Below, piece by piece: positions 56,455 to 64,000 of a stretch of DNA of 64,000 bases. The notes below the pieces were generated by a model, which was given only the letters and a program-made list of their open reading frames with translations, did no database searches and was not told the DNA's origin. The stretch covers positions 4,316,580-4,380,579 of the forward strand of contig NC_087063.1 in NCBI RefSeq assembly GCF_963678635.1, given 5' to 3'. A program made the translations under genes and the position numbers. The first letter of the stretch is position 1; each line of letters starts with the position of its first letter. This DNA is from Symsagittifera roscoffensis (lineage: Eukaryota > Xenacoelomorpha > Acoela > Convolutidae).

Positions 56455-58990
56455 GGACCGTCAATTACCTCCTCGCTCAGCTCTAAATCAGTCATTATTC
56501 TTGTTTATACTCAGTTTTTTTACTCACCTTATTACTCACCTTATTGCTCGCCTTAATTGATCTTCTCAGTGCAAAACAGCAACCTTATAAATTCGGTAGA
56601 AATATTGCCTGGTCTAGTACAAACCCATGTACGAGAAACAGTTTCTGCACGAATGGACATCCCAATCCGAGTCACATGATGTAATGGCCAAATGGCACAT
56701 GATGTAAGTGATGCGAAGGGGTTTCAACGAACATCATAAGATGCAAGTACCATCACAGAGAACCAACTTGTATCAATGCAAGTGACGGAAGAAGTGTCTG
56801 AGCACGTTGGAAAAGAACTAACCCGAGATCCCTGACTCTAGATTTTTGGCTCAACCATTCAACGACTTCCTCTTCCTTTGGGAGAAGGAGATGGGATCAG
56901 ATGAAAACCCTATAGCAACAGACGAAGGTTGCGGTTTCTCCAGCTTCTACAGTTTAACGAAGATTCTCGAGCTCTTCCGATTGAAGATTTTCAAAGACAC
57001 TACATCCTTGTTCTTGACTTGACTTCACGGAATGCAGCTGAACAGTTGCATTATCCATAACTAAGTGGAGAAAGCTTGAGATTAGAAAAGGTTTCGGTGC
57101 AAGTAACCGAAGTGATAGTCTTGGAAGATAGACTATCAAGTGGTCAAATTAAAAAATTCGGACCAGTCGCTATTGTTTTTGAGTTTTCAGGTTTCTATAG
57201 AAGTATTGTCACTTTTTTGGGACTTTTCATTGTTTTTGTCTCTGTACTATCTATTTTGTTTTTCTTCAGACCTAAGTTTCCTGAAAAGTAGACATTGAAA
57301 GCTGTTTAATTGAAAATTTGAATTTTTTTTCAACCTAGACTGTAAAACATTGTTCAATAACCTTTGTTCAGTACATAAAGCTTGTGTATGGGATTTTGTT
57401 GTTTCAATACCTACATGCGTGTAAGTCATTAACCTTTTTTTTATCCTAAATTCGGTCAAACTATTATTTTCTTTGTTTCTAGATGTAAATCAGCTAACAA
57501 TTGCAAGGATGGATAGTATCATGCATATTCATGATGTGCATGTTTTGATTTTTATAGATAATTTTATGTTGTTATGTAGTTTTTTATTTGTACGTATAAA
57601 TATTGCAGTAAATTCAAAATGCGATGCAGTGATTTATTTACTTTCTTTGTAATTCAATTTTTTTTCTCAAAAAATTTGATTTTTCGAAGGTTCAGTAGGT
57701 TTCAGCACAGTTTCTGCTGGATGAAACACTCTTTTAAAAAAAGATCCTCTAATAAATTAGTTAACAAGTGAAACTATATCAATTTTTATCGTGTTTTGAA
57801 TTTTTTTGAAAAACTTTAAAATTTTTTGATACAAAATCTATTATTTTGCGCAAAAACTCTTACCATTGACTTACCATGAACAAGTAAACATAATATAATA
57901 CTTTCATTCCACAATGTACACGTAATACACCAATGATATTGACCAATTAGGTAACGCGCGCCGTGATTTTTGCGAAAATCCAGACATTTCCACACAAAAC
58001 AAAAAAACTGTTTTTCTTACCACTCTCTTACCATCTCACAAACCATAAAACCTTGCCAATTCAATTCTTTCCCTATCTTGATACATTGGCAAATCCGCAC
58101 CCAAACCAAACACCCCCCCCCCCCCGCCCCCCCCCCCCGGCTACCACAACATATACTACAAAGAGATCTTATAAACATATACAAATACTTTTTACTTTTG
58201 CCAAGATAGACTTATGAGTATACCTTAAAAACACGATGTCTCAACTAACCCTAATGCAAGTCATACATTTTCTGCTGCGGCAAGTTTTTGTAACTTCAAC
58301 TCTGTATTTTTCTGGAACATTACAATTTTTGAAATTTTTTTAAATCGATGAGTGATGCATGTATGCGGGAATGTTACCGGAAACCAAACTTGCTTATTTA
58401 GAAGGAGAAATCCTAAAATCTATCCACACTGATAGCAATCGCGGAAGCTGTCGCATCAATCAAAAAAGGTTTTGTTCACCAATAGTTTGGGTGGTTCCCA
58501 CAATATCTTTTAGTTATTTGTTAAGCAAAACAGCAGATTTGAATAAGAAACAAAAATTGGTTTATATAGCGTCCAAATTCATAAAAACGCATAAAAACAC
58601 TCTTGGCCTCAAACACGCTTGGCCCTAAAACTTTCTCAAAGCGCCTTTGGCGTCAAAAATTACTGTTTTTGAGGGTGGGATGCTAAAATTTTCTAACTAT
58701 ACTAAATTTGTATCACAGGGGACATTAATGTTTTGAAAGATCTCGGAAAAAGTCATTTTCTTAAAAAATCATATAATCGAGACTGATATAACTAAAAGGG
58801 AAAAAAATACTATTGAAACGTTTTATTTTTGCCTTTACCTGAACCAGCCTGTTCTAAGGTTCGATATGCCGTTTGGTCCGAATTGTCGCAGGAATATGTA
58901 CTAAAGAATTAAATGTCATGGAAACGTTGGATCAACAGAAGTTGTTACCTTCAATTCCTCGGACGAAACTCAGTGTGTCCAGGAGCAGTC
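56455..58990 (+). repeat. Repeat A, copy 2 (pair with 50500-53640)
   Basis: Collinear with 50500-53640 but shorter because of internal deletions. It keeps CATCATAAGATGCAAG, CGACTTCCTCTTCCTTTGGG, GTAACGCGCGCCGTGATTTTTGCG, poly-C (58112-58138) and CGCCTTTGGCGTCAAAAAT. It ends beyond GGATCAACAGAAGTTGTTACC. The offset is about 5.9 kb at the left and 5.3 kb at the right. Confidence 0.65.
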
Positions 58991-59562
58991 CTAGGAGGAT
59001 ACTCGTTCCACTGGAATAAAAGAATGCATTGGAAAGATGCAAAAAACTTCTGTGCGGTTTGGTCAAGTTCAAGCAGACAGGCTTAAAAGCTATAGATATG
59101 CATAGACTTTTGAACGAGCAGCTCAGAGCTCGAAAAAGAAAGTGATTTTTTTTCTCTGGAGCAGTTGATCAAAACTTCTTATCTTGAAATTTCTACATGT
59201 TGATCAAAACTTCTTATCTTATTATTTCTACATGTGAAAAACCTCTTGTCATACAATAGTGAAAAATGTGAAAAATAAAAAGCAAATAATTCTAAGACAT
59301 ATTAAATTATAATACATCTATGACAATTAACCTTGCATACTTGAAAACTCTATGACTAGCTTTTTCCTTGATTAAAAAATTATTATTATTCATCAAAGCT
59401 TAGCTATTTTTTGTGTTTTGATCAAAAGTACGGTAACCAAGAATTTTCTAAAACAAAAAAAATCAAGTGGCCGAAGGGAACAACTTTAACAGACATCGTT
59501 TTTTCTCGATTTTTTGTGTGATATAAAATTATGAGTGTTATATGAGTTTTCTCAGAGCTATG
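58991..59562. other. AT-rich spacer, nothing recognised
   Basis: A 24-nt direct repeat, TTGATCAAAACTTCTTATCTT plus flanks, occurs at about 59166 and 59200. No gene is visible. Confidence 0.4.
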
Positions 59563-60424
59563 CCCGGGTTGACCTCCATACACCGAAAATGCTTATCATA
59601 CAATTCCATACATTAAGTGTGTGGGAAAATGCTTGTCATACAATTTTCATACAATTTCTAAAAATGGTTGAAAACTGGTATAAACTCGTTTCTGTGGCTG
59701 TTTGATTCTAATAAAACAGTCTGGTGATAAAAACTGAGGTTTTCGTTTTTTGAAAAAAAATGCTGATCATACAATTCCCATATATGGAAATTGTATGACT
59801 GGCATTTTTTTTTGATGGCGACACAAAGTAATTTTGAAAATTTGGCCCAAAAATTTTTTTGTTTTTTTTTTCAACCGCAAATCGAATTTCGTACGCAAAC
59901 AAACGTTTTTCGAAAAAATTTTTTTTGCATGCAAAATTGAATATTTTGTGTGCATAACGTAGTCCAGGATACGATAAAGTTGGCTTTTATTTTCTTTTCA
60001 CTAATATATTTTTTTCAAAAACGCGGAAATATCCTATTTCTTCTGTATGGGGTGTTTATGTATGCCTTGATCAATGTCTCATAATTTGAAAATTCAAAAA
60101 TTTAAAATAATCATCATTAAAAAATTCTGCCAAAAAATAAATGTTTGTTAATTTTGTTATATCAATTGTAAAAGACATTTGAGTAACCTTTGGTGTTTTG
60201 AGTAACCAAGGTCTGTGTCACTTGTGTTCGGTTGCAACTACAACCGAAAATTTTTCTGAAACTAAATTTAAAAAGAAAAAAATCAAAATTTTTTGTTTAT
60301 GGAAAAACACACTATCATACAATATTCATAAATGGAAAAATGCTTATCATAGAGTTTTCATACAATTTTCTGTACGTATGGAATTGTATGAAATTGTATG
60401 ACAAGAAGTTTTGGTCAACCCGGG
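59563..60424. mobile_element. CCCGGG-ended MITE rich in CATACAATT
   Basis: The ends CCCGGGTTGACC (59563-59574) and GGTCAACCCGGG (60413-60424) are perfectly inverted. Inside them CATACAATTCCATAC and GTATGGAATTGTATG continue the inversion. The interior repeats CATACAATT(T/C)CCATA in both orientations and has a near-perfect palindrome at about 59761-59803. There is no coding capacity. Confidence 0.75.
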
Positions 60425-60754
60425 TGAGTAAGAACCTTACATTTTAATTTGTAGCTTGAAAATTGTTTGTCGAAACCTGAATTTTTCGATAGATTAAAGA
60501 TTAAAGTATATCAAAACATATAAAAAGCATAACAACCTCAAATTCAGACACGTACAAGAACAATGTCATTTTTTTTGTTTGAAAAACTCAGCCAGCCTTT
60601 ATTTATGAACAAAATTCGCAAATAATGTTTAGTTGAGCATAAAAATTATATTGCGACTATAAATTTTGAAAATTTCCTCAGAATTTGCGTCAGTTTCTAC
60701 TTCAAATAGAGTGTGTTGGAATGATTTTGAAAACGTTTTTAATGTATTTAATTG

Positions 60755-60975
60755 GTAATTGGAAAACCCAGGGCTTTGCCCTGATACGAGCAGTCTTGTT
60801 AGACATTAGTTTACAAAAACAAGCAGTGCAACAGGAAAAGAAACAATTTATAACGAAAAAACAGCATTTAGGATTCAACTGGTGTTTTTTCAAGTTAGCA
60901 TATTCGTCAAGAAAACTGCTCATCGTCAAAGTCGTCCTATATGCTCGTCGTCCTAAATGTTCCGACTGCCTTTTC
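60755..60975. mobile_element. Element X fragments in both orientations
   Basis: CAGGGCTTTGCCCTGATACGAGCAGTCTTGT (60769-60800) is the reversed head of element X. CGTCCTAAATGTTCCGACTGCC (60949-60971) is a forward head fragment. The open frames on both strands here are by-products. Confidence 0.45.
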
Positions 60976-62529
60976 ACTTGTTTCTGTTTTGGTAAACACA
61001 ATTTTGACAAACAATGAACTTTAGGCTAAAAAAAATCCAAATCAGACTTGAAATGTTAAAATTTGAGTTGTAAAGGGGATGAATGAAACAAATTAGTTTG
61101 CCCTAGTTCATTTCGGGACAATTTTATTTGCAGGATAATTCGCCACCTCTAAATTATTCGCATGTTATAATTTCAGCAATAAAACATAAAAAGAGCAGCT
61201 AAGGTTGACATCTTTCTCGTCATCTGATAGTCCGGATAACTTAGTGGTTTTATGCGCCCGTTTGAGCCCACTTATATCCATAAATAAAGCCCCTAACAAA
61301 GCAAATAATTTTTATATAAATTACTCGGAGCAAAAAACTACCCCAAAACTGTATATTCCTCACATTCTTCGAAAATCGGGAGAAAAAAACAGACGAACGT
61401 TTAAAGATGATTTTGCTGTTTTAATAAGTCTATAGTTCTACTGATAACGAAAAATTACGCGAAGTTTTATTTAGGACGATTATGTGTTGGTTTCTCATCA
61501 AAATTATAAAAAATAAAGTAAGATTTTACTTACTCACTGCGCCCATGGGTAACTGCAGTCTGCTTAAATTTGCCAAATTAGACCCGAGGTGGTCTACTTT
61601 TTTGGAACATAAACAAAATTGCCAGTGAGGTAAAGTTTTTCTCTCAGAAATTGAAAAAAAAAATCTTTTCTGGGTTGGAGTTTCAGATAGAGTGAAAGAA
61701 GGCTAATGGAAAAATGTCAAAAATGGAATCGTGACATCGAAGATAGTTTGCGCTCCGGGAAAACCTACCAGGAATCGAAGTTTGAATATCCTCAAACTCA
61801 ATAGTCAGAAGGTTGACTCAACTGCCAATAAAAAAAACAGGACATTAATGGCGTCCATAACAAGCTTAGATTTGATTGCGAGTATGAATTTTAAAACACC
61901 TTAATTAATCCAAAAAAACCAGTGCGACTGTAAATGTTTCTCGAAAGAGGTGAATCTTCAAAAAGAGTTGAAATCTTTCCTATGTTACACCAACTCAAAA
62001 AAGGAATTGAGAAGAAAACTGCAGTCAAAGTCTTAGCTCTGTACAAAACTTGTCTCAATTCGCAATTAATTGGGTTTTTGGAATAAAAGGCCGAAAAGAA
62101 GATGGCAGAAAAGTTTCGCCGATTTCTGATGATATAATTTAATAAGTTAGGATTTTTTTTCATTCACGCTTTTGCGAATTAACGAAATTTCACTGCCTTT
62201 CGTACTGAACAAGCTGCTATAGTGCTGAAGTAAAACAACGGGTTGAAATTTTATCTCATCTTTTTAATGGACAACGTTAACCAAATTTGAGAGACTAAAA
62301 CTTTTTCGTTGTCCAAGAATCAAAAAATACTTTCTTTTGACTTTAAAATTACATGTAGTATAAATTTCTAATTGTACCAAAAGTTGGAAAACTTCAGTCA
62401 ATTCAACACAAAGGTTTGAAAATCAAAAAATTCTTTCAAAAAAGTAATATTTGGTTCTAAAGCAAATAAATTTAACAGACTTGAAAGCTTTTTGGTAATA
62501 CCACGCATGATAACTTTAAATTGAAAACG
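60976..62529. other. AT-rich intergenic sequence, nothing recognised
   Basis: No convincing gene, RNA or element ends. Short open frames (61205-61435 +, 62163-61891 -) lack any recognisable feature. Confidence 0.4.
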
Positions 62530-62944
62530 CGGGCTGTCGTAAGTAACAGAGCGATGCTACGGCATCCTACGAAACAGACAACAAAAGAAAGGTCAACTAA
62601 CACTACATGTACTCGTGCAGTTTCTAAAAGATGCTCTCTAATTTTCAATTCTCTGGTTACTTAAGCGAACTAATCTAAAAAGCTTCCAGCTTACTTCCAG
62701 CTTACTTCGCCTTTTGCAGAAACGCATAGCGGCTTCTACAGCTGACTCTACCTAGCTCACCTTCGCTTCTGCTGGTCGCCTTCGAGCTTCCCTTGTGTTT
62801 CGCTGAAACAAACAGCCGCTTGTATAGCAAGCCCCGTCTTGCCAGCCCCCTTCTTGTTACACCGAAACACTTTGCTATTTCAAAGCTAGACTTTTAAAGC
62901 CAAGTTTCAATCATCTGAGACTTTTAAAGCTGATAAGCAAAAAA
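62530..62944 (+). repeat. GC-richer leader, possibly LTR/5' region of a BEL/Pao element
   Basis: Base composition changes sharply here (CTTCCAGC, CGCTTCTGCTGGTCGCC, CCCCGTCTTGCCAGCC) compared with the AT-rich flanks. The block sits directly before a Gag-like frame in the same direction. LTR ends and a primer-binding site could not be placed, so this is inference from position. Confidence 0.3.
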
Positions 62945-64000
62945 GCACTTTGAAAAAGCTCATCAACCAATGGAATTACAAATATCGTTCCAGTGAAGAA
63001 CTTGAACGGCAACTGACAGGGGAAGTCTTTAATTATTCAGCAGATGTTAAGGATGTTCAGTTGACCCTCAGTGAATTAGTTTTTTGTATCACAGAAATTG
63101 AAAAATTGTCTGATGAACTGGCAGCGTTTTCTTCCGTGGAAGCAATAGATTGTCTTGAAAGAACCTCTTTGTTACGCAGTCGAATTTTCAACGTTTAAAA
63201 GAAAGTCAAAATTACGAAAAACTTTTGAGTTACAAGGCGACTACGATCGCCCTTCTGTCCGTAGCACTAACACTGTTCTCAACCAGCAGACATTGCTGGC
63301 ATCAGCAACTCCAGTTTGTAGCTCCCCAATTTGTTTTCAGCTTCAGCAGTGCCCACAAGATTTTTGACAGCTAGCACCTCAAACAGTCCTGTCATGACAT
63401 AAAACTTCTGGTGCATCTACTAGAGTGGTTTTCATCGATTTCCAACTCTATGACCAACATCACTCTACGAATCTTATGGAAATGAGTTACAGCCATAATT
63501 CACCTCTCGTTACTCCGAGAAAATCTTCTGGTTTTGTGCTATGAGATCAACCAACAAAGTTGTCCAGTAAAACTTTTCGTGACATCACGGTATTAGGACC
63601 TTCTGAATCATCTTCGCATTCAGTTACTTTACCAGATAGGATCAACAGTAACCCCTTTGAGGTTCCTTCACCCGAGCAACCATTTTTCACGCAAAACAAC
63701 AGTTTTGCCGCTAACATCAGATTATTCTATGACAACAAATCAACGGGATAACTTCGTATTCAGAGACATTAGTTATGATCTACATTTGGACCCACCTGAT
63801 CAAGATCTGAGCAAATGTCATTACAGTCAACCGGCTTATCTCGCAACCACTGAGATTTCAGGCAATTAAAACGCCTATCGCTTAAAAGGTTCTAAACTCC
63901 CGGAGTTCTGATTGTCCAAATATGATCGTGATCTTCTCGAATAACTGGTTTGCGTTGTTCCAAAATGCAATTGGCAACAATCCACGAACTGGTCCGATTG
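62945..64000 (+). pseudogene. BEL/Pao-type Gag, frameshifted, continues beyond the window
   Basis: The first frame (62950-63198) is helical ('LINQWNYKYRSSEELERQL', 'VFCITEIEKLSDEL') like the N-terminal coiled region of BEL/Pao Gag. After a frame break and a Ser/Pro/Gln-rich middle (63240-63750), a frame change near 63745 leads to 'DISYDLHLDPPDQDL'. At the right edge 'RLKGSKLPEF' and 'SKYDRDLLE', and after another frame change 'NWFALFQNAIGNNP', follow the L-P-K-L..F-x-G-D-x-L-E-W..F-x-x-x-F..N pattern of the DUF1759 Gag domain. In-frame stops occur at 63862, 63912 and 63945 or nearby. Gag would form the particle; this copy is dead unless the breaks are sequencing errors. Confidence 0.6.

Overview
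This is AT-rich, intron-bearing animal nuclear DNA, most likely from an invertebrate. It has no operons, ribosome binding sites, rRNA genes or CRISPR arrays. Repeats fill most of it: LTR retroelements with envelope-type genes, Maverick/Polinton DNA polymerase relics, hAT-type and TA-flanked MITEs, and foldback elements. I cannot name the species or phylum from the sequence alone.

The one convincing host gene is on the + strand, from about 1.35 kb to 34.0 kb. I assembled it from seven coding exons: 1363-2283, 2823-3000, 8433-8528, 11827-11904, 14388-14565, 29084-29228 and 33597-33995. The six junctions have GT/AG boundaries and matching intron phases (0,1,1,1,2,0). The exons sum to 1995 nt, giving 664 residues plus a stop. 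The predicted protein has an all-helical ARM-like N-terminal half, a lysine-rich patch, two duplicated cysteine-rich exons (15 Cys in about 58 residues), a Ser/Gln-rich linker and a C-terminal TIR domain with a Cys-Arg-x-Glu motif. The layout recalls the ARM-TIR NADase SARM1, with a cysteine-rich module where SARM1 has SAM domains.

Its introns are packed with mobile DNA. Intron 14566-29083 holds a 9.8-kb minus-strand Ty3/gypsy-type element at 18590-28371, flanked by a 4-bp TTAT target duplication. Its left LTR is complete. Its right LTR is cut to 18 bp and joined directly to integrase, so gag, protease, reverse transcriptase and RNase H are missing. Downstream of integrase it carries an unusually long cargo: a membrane/Pro-rich protein, an envelope-like glycoprotein, a Ser/Pro-rich protein and a 355-residue protein I do not recognise. 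Other introns hold retroelement relics, hAT-type MITEs (one nested, with an 8-bp target duplication), a large foldback element, tandem-repeat blocks bounded by CCCGGG, and several copies of a roughly 500-bp element with a hairpin end.

From about 36.7 to 59 kb there is no host gene. The stretch is a mosaic of at least five decayed minus-strand copies of a Maverick/Polinton protein-primed family-B DNA polymerase. Two of them form a near-perfect 2.68-kb tandem duplication, and a larger unit of about 5-6 kb (46.9-53.6 kb versus 54.4-59.0 kb) is an older diverged duplication. From 59.5 kb to the end are a CCCGGG-ended MITE, element fragments, and a decayed plus-strand BEL/Pao-type Gag running off the right edge. 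The left edge holds a minus-strand gypsy-type Gag. A 200-base run of N lies at 10596-10795.
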